NCBI GenBank assembly: GCA_001632435.1 | Contig: KV424165.1 | Location: 3,080 to 26,621, forward strand | Direction of reading: 5' to 3' | From: Calocera cornea HHB12733 | Lineage: Eukaryota > Basidiomycota > Dacrymycetes > Dacrymycetales > Dacrymycetaceae | DNA length: 23,542 bases | In this document: piece after piece, positions 1-8,977 of the stretch | Position numbering within the stretch: the stretch's first letter is position 1 | How the letters are laid out: every line of letters starts with the position of its first letter | Program-made: the position numbers and the translations under genes | Notes under the pieces: generated by a model | Seen by the model: only the letters and a program-made list of their open reading frames with translations | Databases searched by the model: none | Told to the model about the DNA's origin: nothing

Positions 1-2
1 CT

Positions 3-932
3 ACGCCTGCCCCACCTCCCGTTCCCCCCCCTCGCCCTCTCGCACGCGCCCGTGCTGCTGTCGCTGTCGCTGCTGTTGTTGATGATCTTGCTGATGCTGA
101 TGCTGATGCTGATGCTGATGCTGTTGCTGATGCTGCTGCTGCTACGTCGCAGACGCTCGCCCCGCCTTCGACTACGGGCGCCAAGAAGCGCAAGAGCAAC
201 AAGGAGAACGCGGCCCCGGACGAGTCCACTGCCAAGCGCGCGCGCAAGATGCCTGAGAGGCAGACCGACAACTCTGTCAACCTCAAGGCAGCGACAACCA
301 AGAAGCCAAAGGCGACCGAGATGCTGAAGGAGGCGGAGAAGCGGATACTGGAGGCGGAGACGCGGATACTGGAGGCGAACGCCAAGCTTGCTGCCTCTGA
401 AGGTGCGTGTATCTCTGCGCATACATATAATTACTAACTACTTTACAGCGAAGCTTGCCTTGACAGAGGGCAAGCTCCAGAAGGCGCTGAAGAAGAAGAA
501 GAAGGAGGTGAAGCTGATCCCCAAGCCGACGGGGCAGGCTGCCAGCAAGAAGGGCTACCAGCTTCAGACGGCAATGCTGCTCAAGGACGACAAGAAGACT
601 TACAACTTCCTTGTTGTAAGTCTATTAGTTTTCTATCTATACTATACTAACCTCTATACTAGGATACGGTTCACGCTGCATTCCATCAGAGCGGTGCACC
701 TGTCAAGCCAAGAATCACCGACTACACTGTCACGGAGATGAATTCGATCTTCACATTTGTAAGCTAAGTACTAACTAATCTCTACTACAGTCTACTTACA
801 TCTCTGCAGGCTAGGCTCAAAGCTCCTGCGCTCGCGGCTTATGCAGGGGAATGGGCCACGAGAGACATCCTCAAGCAATACACGAAGAACCTCAAGTCAA
901 AGAACGCTCGCGCTGCAAAGGAGGCGGAGTGA
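3..932 (+). CDS. Basic coiled-coil protein, 5' partial, four exons
   Basis: The frame is open from the window edge and the start lies upstream. Exons are 3-402, 449-615, 663-758 and 810-932, stop TGA at 930-932. Introns of 46, 47 and 51 nt have GTGCGT/GTAAG donors, CTAAC-like branch sites and AG acceptors, and all join in frame. About 261 residues are visible. In order: a Pro/Ala-rich start, an Ala-Asp dipeptide run (90-131), two basic clusters resembling nuclear localisation signals (GAKKRKSNKEN and KRARK, about residues 60-82), a Lys/Glu/Ala-rich probable coiled coil crossing intron 1, and a globular C-terminus with the pattern WATRDILKQYTKN. The C-terminus vaguely recalls expanded uncharacterised Agaricomycete proteins, but I cannot name a family. 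A nuclear location is inferred from the basic clusters only. The stop is followed in frame by an acidic extension, listed separately. Confidence 0.7.
90..143 (+). repeat. GCTGAT microsatellite coding for Ala-Asp repeats
   Basis: A hexanucleotide GCTGAT is repeated five times, followed by a variant unit, another GCTGAT and four GCT codons. In the frame of the surrounding gene it encodes (Ala-Asp)5, Ala-Val, Ala-Asp and Ala4. Such in-frame repeats are prone to length change between strains. Confidence 0.8.
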
Positions 933-1088
933 GCCACGCGGAGCGGGGGGGAGGGGCAGGGGGAGGACGTGGGGGAGGGGCAGGACCAGGACCAGGACCA
1001 GGACGGCGAGGACGAGGACGTTGAGGAGGAAGAGGAGGAAGACGATGAGGAGGACGAGGACGAGGACGAGGACGATGAGGATGCGTAG
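933..1088 (+). other. In-frame acidic extension beyond the stop codon
   Basis: Directly after TGA 930-932, the same frame stays open for 51 codons to TAG 1086-1088. It encodes Gly/Glu/Gln, then Asp-Gln repeats, then an almost pure Asp/Glu tract ending EDEDEDDEDA. Long acidic tails are common at the C-terminus of nuclear or chromatin proteins, and this one has the right frame and place to belong to the upstream gene. It may be a tail lost to a recent nonsense change, a read-through extension, or chance in-frame GAG/GAC repeat sequence. The TGA lies in a GTGAGC donor-like site at 929, but AGs at plausible distances lead into an Arg-rich frame. Confidence 0.45.
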
Positions 1089-1390
1089 GGCTCCAAGGTG
1101 CTCAATATCAGTAACTACAGAAGTGAATTCCAATGCTGTTTATCATCCCCTTGTGTGCCTAATGGCTGGCTTTCAGTTGAAAGGCCGGCAAAACTCATCT
1201 GCTAAGCTCCTGAATTCCAGCACGCAAAGTACGTTGAACAGCAACATAGCTGCTGATTCAGAAAAGAAGGTAAAATAATGATATTAAGCAATCTAACTAC
1301 TGAATTAGCTAAACTACTGAACGTGGATCACGTTCTACTCATTGTCAGCCGCTTTGCCTAAGAAAGCAAGCAGCTGACAATGAGTTACTT
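1089..1390. other. Intergenic, AT-richer, no gene seen
   Basis: About 300 bases between the acidic tract and the end of the minus-strand pseudogene. An Arg-rich plus frame crosses it but is only the alternative frame of the GAG/GAC repeats. It holds a small inverted repeat at 1320-1334 (AACGTG, GAT, CACGTT) and a longer hairpin at 1337-1385. It probably contains the 3' ends of two convergent transcripts. Confidence 0.5.
1337..1385. repeat. 13-bp perfect inverted repeat (hairpin)
   Basis: The arm ACTCATTGTCAGC (1337-1349) is perfectly complementary to GCTGACAATGAGT (1373-1385). The 23-nt loop contains a second short stem, GCTTT/AAAGC. It sits just after the end of the minus-strand pseudogene, so it could be a 3'-end hairpin for either convergent transcript or a tiny mobile-element remnant. 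No flanking duplication was recognised. Confidence 0.7.
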
Positions 1391-2451
1391 CTATAGGCGC
1401 GCGCGCCTTCTACTAATCAGCAGTTCATAGGGTCCTGGTGGGGAGGCGAGGGACCCTCCAGAGTCAACGATGGTCCCTAGGGAGTCATCGTTTCCCCTGG
1501 CGACGGTGCTGAGCGGAACGGGTCCTCGGGCAACGTGCAGAAGCCCAGTGCGCGGATGCATGGCGCGGAAAGCCGTCTCTGGAATCGAGCCACCATCTTC
1601 ATACACGGTCCCGAGACTCTCAGAAGAGCTTCAAGTACCGTCTCTGCTAGTGATGCGTGCCGCCGGCTGCTCGGAGGAGGACTACCCGGGTCGGAGCCAG
1701 AGGCAAGAGACCCGCGGGAAACAAGCACCGTTGCGACCGAGTCTGGGGTGTTTTGCTCTGAGTGCATGCGCGTGGGGATGCGGATGCGGATGTTCAGGTG
1801 CGGAGGGCGGGTCAGAGACAATGTTAATGTGCCCGGCGCGGATTGCGAGGCGCGTCACGGTGAACCCCCAGTCCAGATCACCGGTCACCGTCCCAAACGA
1901 GGCGGCGGAAGAGGTTGCCAGCCTGTCGAGGTCGAGCGTTTCCACTCGGTCACTGGCTCTCCAAGCCGCTCAGATGCATCGTGGGAGGCCGACGCTGGCA
2001 GTTCCCTCTGTGCGAGCTGGGCGTGGAGGAGGCAGCACCGTGACGTTGCTCTGTGGAAGACCGGTCGAGGCGCGCAAAGTGGGATGCCTCGTGCAGGCGC
2101 GTCTTGGAGAGAAACTCTCGCTACGTAGGTGCAGTCAGACCCGTGTTCTTTGTTCTACACCGCGTACAGGTGCCCGTACCTCGCTGCCCTCCAGTCTGTC
2201 TGTGGATGATGTCCTGGGCCGCATTGCCAGAGAGCACTGGCTGCGCTGGGTATGGCGGAGCAGGCCTTGTGCGCGGAGTCGATGGCCGAGCCTGCCAGGA
2301 GAAGGCCCAGACGAGTGTCTACGTCTTTGCCGATGTGGGCGAAGAAGCCTTTACGGGTCGGAAATTGCATCAGGAGATCTGTGAGGGCGGCAAGGAAGGA
2401 CGAAATGGTCATGACCGTATAGATGTCTATATAGATGACTTGTGTAACCAA
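1391..2451 (-). pseudogene. Copy 0 of the local paralog family, frameshifted
   Basis: Read on the minus strand. The first exon (start Met at 2412 or 2451) contains DTRLGLLLAGSAIDSAHKA, aligning with the N-terminal module of copies A and B. A frame change near 2225-2235 then gives AAQDII, matching AEQDII of copy A. A 59-nt intron (2121-2179, branch CTGAC, acceptor TAG) falls where A, B and C have theirs. The second exon starts with LHEASHFAR, matching LHEAFHAAR and LHEAFHVAR. A one-base frame change near 2068-2072 then gives TGLPQSNVTVLPPPRPAR, matching TGLPRSKVLPPSRRVR. Further downstream, other frames keep ATSSAAS and RTGLLHV islands resembling copy A, ending at a stop at 1391. With at least two frameshifts this is a broken copy, divergent from copy A. 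Confidence 0.65.
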
Positions 2452-2746
2452 GAGCCGTGGGATTCCCTCTATACCCCGGCGGGTACGTAAGTGCAGATGA
2501 TTGCCCCGAGGGCGATGGTCCGCTTATCCTCAGCCGACAATCGCAATCGCAATCGCGATTGCGCGCGGCTGGCACGCTCTCCGAGGATCGGTCGAGATGT
2601 GGTGGGCGAGGTAGCCATGGTAGATAGACAGTGTTCAGCACGAGCACCGTACTGGGTTTGTCAGCTCCCCGGTCAGGTGCTGTCGCTCTTGTCAGGGGAT
2701 GGCGGATACATGCGTGCTGGGCACCGTGGATGTTGCATGATGATGA

Positions 2747-2790
2747 TGCATGGTGCATGGTGCATGGTGCATGGTGCATGGTGCATGGTG
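2747..2790 (+). repeat. TGCATGG tandem repeat, six units
   Basis: Six exact head-to-tail copies of the 7-bp unit TGCATGG plus two extra bases. Each unit contains the palindrome TGCA. It lies in the intergenic region between two divergent paralogs. Confidence 0.9.
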
Positions 2791-3933
2791 AAACAGGGTC
2801 CGGCGTGCTGCGTCCAGCCTCTACAGGGCCACGATCGCCCTGAATAAGCAGGCAACGGAGCCGAGCCAGCATCTGGTGTGTGAACCCCGCCCGGACGGGG
2901 GCGATACGATAAGGGTAGCATGAGCGATTGAAGCAGAGGGCCGTTCCCTGGATGGTGATGCGATCCTGGGCCGATGGGAGGCGTAACTTATCGCGGGCGC
3001 CGGCGGCTCTGGGCTCTGGGCTCTGGGATTCTGTATCATAGGAACAGGGAAGCTGAAGATCAAGAGTGAGATTTTGAATGGGGTGGGGTCGGGCCGACAG
3101 GGCGCGGCTGGGAGCTCGGGGCTGGTCGACGGCATTCCAGGCGAGGCGAGGACGGGGGGAGAACGCCGCTTGGTCATGGCGGACTCGCGCCAGTGCTATA
3201 TGTATACAGTAGTAGGTCGGGCCAGCTGGGAGCACCTGGGAGGAGGGCCAGGGCGGCGAAGCCGGTCCGTCCAACTCGCAGTGCCTATCTGCATGCGGTA
3301 AAGTGTTGCAGCCGCATGCACGGCGGGGAGTGTGGAAGCTTTCAGTTTCGCGTTGTGCTCGATCGGATCGTCAGTCCCAAACGCAATTTGGCTCCTCGCC
3401 TCGCCTCGCCTCGCCTCGCCCTACTTTCGCAGAGGCCGTTCCGGGTCCTGATCTGGCGCTCCGGCCGGCCCTCGGCGCAAGGCACGCGAATCCGGCACTC
3501 GGCTGGGGAAGGAGGGATGGCGCGCACGTTCGTCGTCGGAGGCAGGGATTGGCTGGACTAGAGAGGGCAGGGGAGAGGTGGGCGGTGGGCGGCGGGGGTG
3601 GACCCCTGCTTGGTTGGTTGGTGTGCGTGCTGGCTGTGCTGGATCACGATTCGCTGGAGGGCGCGTCGGTTGCCGGGGGAGGCGCAGGGTATTCGGTTGT
3701 CACATTCCAGAGCTGTCCACTCGCAGCGGAGGGCGGAGGGAGGGGATCCCGTCCAGCAAGCGGGTGTACCCAAACATAGCCCACCCTCCCCCGGCCGTCC
3801 CCCGTCCCCCGTCTGCATTATCGCCCATCCGACGGCGGTAGACTGCCCCCCTCCCCGTCCCTGTCCCATCGCTCGTCATCCGCCCCGCCTCGGCCCTGAG
3901 CCTGACAGGACTGCGACCGCGCCGGTGCTGCAG

Positions 3934-3940
3934 TTTATAA
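3934..3940 (+). promoter_or_regulatory. TATA-like box of copy A
   Basis: TTTATAA stands out in a GC-rich region, 38 bp before an in-frame ATG (3978) and 143 bp before the preferred ATG (4083) of copy A. The spacing suits transcription starting near 3965. Confidence 0.5.
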
Positions 3941-4082
3941 CCCCCCTTCCCTCCCACGCCCGCCGTCCTGCCCTGTGATGCATGGCTCCTCGCCGCCCGC
4001 ACCCCCCGCCTCCCCCAGGCACACCGCCCCGACCGCAAGCATAGCACCAACCACGCACGCCCTCCCCGTCCCACGCCACACA

Positions 4083-6356
4083 ATGTCCACCTTCCGCGAC
4101 CTCCCCGGCGCCGCCTTCCGCATGGACACACAGCTCGAGGTCACAACCGTCCTCGCAAACTGCGGCGGGAACGTCGGCCTCGCCTCACGCGCTATCCGCC
4201 TCTGGATAGAGTCAAAGCAGCGCAAGGGAAGGGCGGAGCAGGACATCATCACAAAGGTCGAGGGCATGGAGGTGCGCCCGCTCGTCTCCCTCCACCCGCG
4301 CACAGCGTCTGACTACGGAAAATAAACAACGACAGAGGAAATACACCTTCGACGCCAGCCTGCACGAGGCCTTCCACGCCGCGCGCGCAGAGACGGGCCT
4401 CCCGAGGAGCAAGGTGCTGCCCCCCTCGCGCCGCGTGCGGGAGGCGGAGGAGCGCGAGCGCCAGAACTCGGGCGGCTCCCCCACCACCCCGACTGGCCCG
4501 AGCATGCCCTCCCCCACCGCGGCCCAGTTCAACACGAGCGCGCAGCCCTCCTCCCCGCAGACGTTCCACCCGCACACACCCTCCCTCACTACGGGCAGCT
4601 CGGGCCCGCCCTCCAGCGTCGGCAGCCCGAGCCTGCGCGCCCAGCAGCCGCAGGGGAAGAGAGAACACGAGTTCAGGCCGTACTCTGCTCTCCAGCAGCA
4701 GCAGCAGCAGCAGCAGTGGGGCCAGCCCGGCCCGTCCCGCTCGCCATATGCGCCCTACTCCCCCTACGCGCAGCACCAGCCCCAACACTATCCGCCGCCA
4801 TCCCCCCAGGCCCAAGGAGCAGCAGCAGCAGCAGCAGCGGGCGCGCGCTACTCGCCGGAATCGCACCTCCCCTACCTCCGCTCCCCCTCCCCCGCGCCGA
4901 CCACATCCACCCGGCGCTGGTCCCAAGGCTCGTTCGAGACGATCACCGACGGCGGGGGGACGGCCACCTCCGCCTCGGCGAGCATGCTCAGCTTCGCCAC
5001 GTCCAGCGCGGCCTCCTCCGCCTCGGGAGGGGACGACGAGTCTTTGTACAACGGCGCGCCGTTCCTAGCCGCCGGGTTCCCCATGACCCGCACGCTCGCC
5101 CAGTCCCCGCGCCTGCGCGGCGACCCGGGCCCGGGGCCGTCCCCCACGCTCTCCGCGCAGGGCCGGGGCTACCCGCTCGCGCGCACGGTCGCGAGCGGGC
5201 CGGGCCGGGTGAGGGGCGGGTGGACGCTCGACCACCCGCAGCTGGAGAGCGAGGCCGAGCTGAGCAGCGCGAGCAGTGGCAGCGGGAGTGCGGGCACTGG
5301 CGAGAGCCTGCGGGACTGGCGCGCCGCCGTCGACTTGATTGAGCATTTCGTGCGTGCATTCCTCTGCGCCGCTGCCAAAAAAGGAGCATGTAGGCTGATG
5401 ATTCGCGTTGGGATTCGCAGCCCTCCACCCCGACCCCACAGAGCTACAGCAACGTCTCCCCCGCAGAGACGGTGCGGGCGTCCACGCCGCGCTCGCAGGT
5501 GTCCACCGCGCACCCTTCCCCCCTGAGCAGCGCCAGCGCCGGGCCCCCCCTCGCCCGCAGGCCACAAGACCGCACCTCAGCGCTGCACGTCTCGCGGCCC
5601 GACAGCCCGCTGATCAGCTTCTCCCTCCCGCCCGCAGCGCTCGACGCGGACGCGCCGAGCAGCCTGCAGGCCGGCAAGGCGCTCGTCACCCCCGCCGCGC
5701 TGCTCAACGTGCATGGACACGCGCTAGCCAACGGCAACGGGATGGCCTCGCCCGTGAGCCCGAACACGCACACGCATTCCTTCGGGCCGAGGCCACGCCC
5801 GCCCTCGGGCCAGAAACAGCTCCCTGCCCCGCCCCTCTCGCCTATTGTCCCCCTGGCCGGGCTGGCCAGCAACGGCAGCGGCAGCGGCAGCGGCAAGTCC
5901 CCCTCGCCCGTCTCCCCCGCCAGCCGCTCCTCCGCCGGCCCGACCTCCCCGCACCCCCAGCTCGCGCGCCAGCCCTCCCTCACGCGCTCCTCCCCCTCCC
6001 CCAACCCCAACTCCGCGCCCCCAAAACAGTCCCCGCTGCAGAACGCCCTCCTCGGCCCCGCCCACTCCCACTCGCCAGACCCGTCCTCCGCCACCGCCGC
6101 CAGCACCAACACGAGCAGCGGGAGCGACTGGGCCCAGCCCTCGGCCGGGTCGGGCCGCCCCACTCCGGCACAGACGGCCAACATCGGCCCCGGGAGCGGG
6201 GGTGTGAGCCCTACCCACCCAGGCCTGGGTGCGCGCGCCGTCGCGCCGAGGCACCAGTTCTCGGGGGACTCGGTCAGGACTGTTGGGGGCAGCGAGCTGC
6301 CCCCGCCGGCGTACAGCCCGATCGACCCGAGGCTTATGGAGGCGCTCGGAATTTGA
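4083..6356 (+). CDS. Copy A: Ser/Pro-rich protein with conserved N-terminal module
   Basis: Exons are 4083-4271, 4336-5349 and 5421-6356, stop TGA, giving 712 residues. Introns of 64 and 71 nt have GTGCGC/GTGCGT donors and are both phase 0. ATG 4083 is chosen for its context and match to copy B; ATG 3978 is in frame and would add 35 residues. The shared module (about 15-100) runs from DTQLEV through DIITKVEGME, then across intron 1 into LHEAFHAAR and TGLPRSKVLPPSRRVR. The rest is disordered: a Gln8 run, an Ala7 run, many Ser-Pro pairs, an ATSSAAS island, RTSALHV, HSFGPRPRPP (from residue 520) followed by LSPIVPL, and a C-terminal GGSELPPPAYSP. PPPAY resembles a PPxY WW-domain ligand. No enzyme motif, signal peptide or membrane segment is seen. 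I do not recognise the family; a scaffold or regulatory role is conceivable but not shown. Confidence 0.75.
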
Positions 6357-7062
6357 GGGACGCTGGACGGCGCAGCGACATGCCCCGAACCGAGTGATGA
6401 TGGACAGCAGCAGCACAGAGCCTCGTGAAGCACACGAAGGCCGAAGCAGCCCAGGCAGTGCGTGCGCGCATGGACGGTGAAGGACTCGGGAAACTCGAGT
6501 CCTTGCAACAGTCTTTATTCTCTTGGTCTTTATGGAAGGCTCGCTCAGGCTCGGTTCCTTCTCATTTCGTCGCTATATCCTGGTCCTGGTCGGTCCTTAT
6601 TCCTCGTAATCTCCTCGTCCTCACGCCCTCTCACGCCAATCTTTGTCCGCAGAGTCATGTATCCCTGGCTCAGCCACGCACGATCTATCTATTCCCGCAT
6701 GGTTGTTGGAGCTATATCTATGTCTTGTTGCCGTTGTTATTGCGCGCCGATGTCTGGGCCGGTTGGGAATGTAGGGGACGGATAGAACAATCTTGTCACG
6801 CGTTTGGCAGTGGAATGGAATGCAATCGTCATCCAAAAGGCCTCTTTCATCAGCGCATGCAGGAAGTGCAACACCGTTGTAAGGCTGTGTCTTGAATGCG
6901 CGGCCACGCTGTACATAACAGCGTTTGCAGATCCTCGGAGACCGTGCCAGCAACACGTGATTGACATGGCCAACACAGGTTCAGCTGATCCGCGCACTTT
7001 TCTATCGTGCTAAACTAAATGCTGTCCCTTACCGGGATCTCACGACTGGTCACGATCTCCTG
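6357..7062. other. Intergenic between copy A and copy C
   Basis: About 700 bases with moderate GC. It should hold the 3' UTR of copy A and upstream sequence of copy C. The short frames here show no repeated motif or compositional support, and no RNA gene was recognised. Confidence 0.5.
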
Positions 7063-7069
7063 TATAAAA
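7063..7069 (+). promoter_or_regulatory. TATA-like box before copy C
   Basis: TATAAAA lies 97 bp upstream of the ATG at 7160 of the broken copy C. It suggests that the duplicated unit included the promoter. Whether it is still used is unknown. Confidence 0.4.
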
Positions 7070-7159
7070 TCGTGTAACTTTCTTGTATCGGAACCCCTGC
7101 TGCGCACACTCCGGCCGTCCCCACTCACTTTCCAGGTACTCCCCCATTTCATCCCGCGC

Positions 7160-7648
7160 ATGAAGTACGCTATCCTGAGCCACTCTATGATTTACGTGAG
7201 TTCTGCTGGGGAGGTCTACTCAAACCTTCTCCTGGTCGGCTCCGACCTCGAGTCTGCCCCGCTAATTCTGCTCCGACATATTCAGCGTCTTCAGCGCTCA
7301 GGGCTTACCACTCTGAAGCTTCTACATAAACTTGAGGACATAGAGGTGCGTGGATTAAAAGCACAAATGTTCATAGCAATGGCAATGGGCTGATCCAGAC
7401 GGTCTAGAAATTCTGTTTCACCAAGACATGCCCGCGCTGTAGGCGGCTTTCCCAAGAGCAAGGCTCTCCCACCATCACGGCATGTGCATGAGGCTATGGA
7501 ACAGCCAGTCTCCGGCAACCTCACTGCATCGGATGGGTCAAGTCGCTCTAGTGATTCAGCTGTGTGGGTTGAGCTCAAAACCAGGCTGTCACCCCATGGC
7601 CCTGCTTTTATTGAATCACTTGGAACAATTTCCCGGGGGTTCTCTTGA
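7160..7648 (+). pseudogene. Copy C: truncated, decayed member of the paralog family
   Basis: The first exon (about 7160-7345) ends with LLHKLEDIE, matching VHQKLQDIE of copy B, and is followed by a GTGCGT donor at exactly the conserved position. After an intron with a CTGAT branch and a TAG acceptor near 7407, the sequence begins Lys-Phe like copy B. It then lacks the codons for DTALHEA and changes frame into HARAVGG, then FPKSKALPPSRHVHEAME, matching LPRSKVLPPSRRVREAEE of copy A. The frame stops at TGA 7646-7648 after about 50 Ser-rich residues, so the long tail of A and B is missing. GC and CpG are lower than in A and B, as expected for an older non-functional copy. A shorter expressed protein cannot be excluded. 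Confidence 0.65.
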
Positions 7649-8977
7649 GACATTCTCGGAATAGAGAGGGCGACCGAAACTGGGATCACTGTTTGAGGCA
7701 GGAACTCGGACTCCTGCGGCCCCACATCAGTGCAGGGGCACCGCAAGAATACGTAGGAGCGACGTACGAGACAGACAGCCACAGCGGAAGCCTGGTGTGC
7801 GCGGGGTCGTCTGATAGGTGAATCCGCCGCACGAGCACGAAGACGCACGAGCCCAAGAGCGTGGAGTGAGTGAGGTCACCCAGCAAGCGGAGAACGTCGG
7901 ACTCGCCCACGAGCCGAGCCAAACGCACGCGTGCGCGTCTGTGCTAAGCGCAGGCAAGTCGGGCCACGTGTCTCGGAAAGCTGATGCTGCAGCACGAGAG
8001 CGGCTTTGACAGTCCGAGCAATGGACAGCGACGATGCCGTCGTCGACCGCACAACGCAAGACGCCGCATTCCCGGAAACCTGGGCGCTGAGATCACCTCC
8101 GGTAGCAGCAGGTGAAGCTCCTTTGTCCGCGAGCTTGGCGGGGTTCCGGGCGGAGCGCGGCTGTGCGCCAAGTCGTTGATGACTCGTACAGCCTTGGCTC
8201 GGAATGTTAGTGTGATGTGATGTGATGTTGCTGAAGGCGGCTTGAAGCAAGAGTGGCAAGATTCTGGCCGTAGTCGCTGCGTACAGTTCGGCAGACTACC
8301 AGGATGGTCCGTGTGCGACGTCTGATACCGCCGGAAGTGCGGAGGTAGGAGGGACGGAAGATGGGAAGCTTGAGCGCGATGATCAGAAGAGAGAATGATC
8401 AAATGCCGGCGCCGATCATCGGGGGATCCGACCCGGCGTGAAGGGACCCTGTTGACCCAGTTCTCCGCAGTCCGGCACCGTCATCGGGGCAGGCGGGCAC
8501 TGCACCAACGTTGTTACATTGCCCATAGTCACAGCGATCAGCCCGGGATGACGCGTGAAGCGGTCGATCGTGCTGTGCACTTGTCGCCTTCGGCACGTTC
8601 AGCCCGTCTCGGCCGACGCCGATAAAGGGCAGGCACCACGCATGTATGCCTGCCGGTCAGGGCCGTGCACGTGCCGACAGCGTGGGCCGAGTGCCGGACG
8701 GTGTGACGGTGTCGTACAAGGCCGACAGGGGACCGTATCCGTGCCCACGGCCTGACTCGGGATGCGTAACAGCCTATTCTTGCATTCCCAACTTAGGTTC
8801 TCGAGGCCTGAATCTCTCGCGGGAGTGGGCTGGGACCTGCGAATCACACAGCGGACGACGACACGGACGTAGCCTCCCCTGACGCACCGAGCGCACGCGA
8901 CGCCCCCCGTCTCCCCCCCGCTCGCAGCCCACCCGCCTGGCTGCCACCCGGAGCCCAACAGCGGCGGTGGATGGCCG
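7649..8977. other. Intergenic between copy C and copy B
   Basis: About 1.3 kb, GC-rich, with no frame that carries family motifs or consistent splice signals. A short TGTGA repeat occurs near 8211-8226. It may contain decayed tail sequence of copy C and must contain the promoter of copy B, but no clear TATA box is visible. Confidence 0.45.

Larger units (their letters stand above)
2452..4082. other. Divergent intergenic region between copy 0 and copy A
   Basis: About 1.6 kb of GC-rich sequence with no convincing gene; a 307-codon minus frame across it looks like translated promoter DNA. It holds the TGCATGG tandem array (2747-2790), a 16-bp palindrome CGCAATCGCGATTGCG (2548-2563), three tandem CTCTGGG units near 3010-3028, a run of CCTCG units near 3395-3419, and a TATA-like box at 3934. 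It probably carries the control sequences of copy A and, formerly, copy 0. Confidence 0.5.

Noticed and set aside
929..1010. Intron starting at the GTGAGC at 929 that would remove the TGA
   Set aside because: There is no pyrimidine tract or branch site, and AG acceptors at plausible distances all shift into the Arg-rich frame, not the acidic one.
841..1278. Arg-rich plus-strand frame after the first gene
   Set aside because: It is the alternative frame of GAG/GAC repeats. The upstream part belongs to exon 4 of the first gene in a different frame.
1470..2384. 304-codon plus-strand frame
   Set aside because: It is antisense to the minus-strand copy 0, whose motifs match the paralogs. The plus translation shows no recognisable pattern.
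2351..3274. 307-codon minus-strand open frame
   Set aside because: Its translation is a mix of simple-repeat products and Pro/Arg/His-rich sequence across a promoter-like region. It has no family motif, and its last part overlaps the real exon of copy 0 in another frame.
5444..6508. Long minus-strand frame opposite copy A (and similar ones at 4249-4926 and 8599-9447)
   Set aside because: These are mirror frames of very GC-rich plus-strand exons. The plus strand has the conserved family motifs and splice sites; the minus frames have only Gly/Leu/Arg-rich runs.
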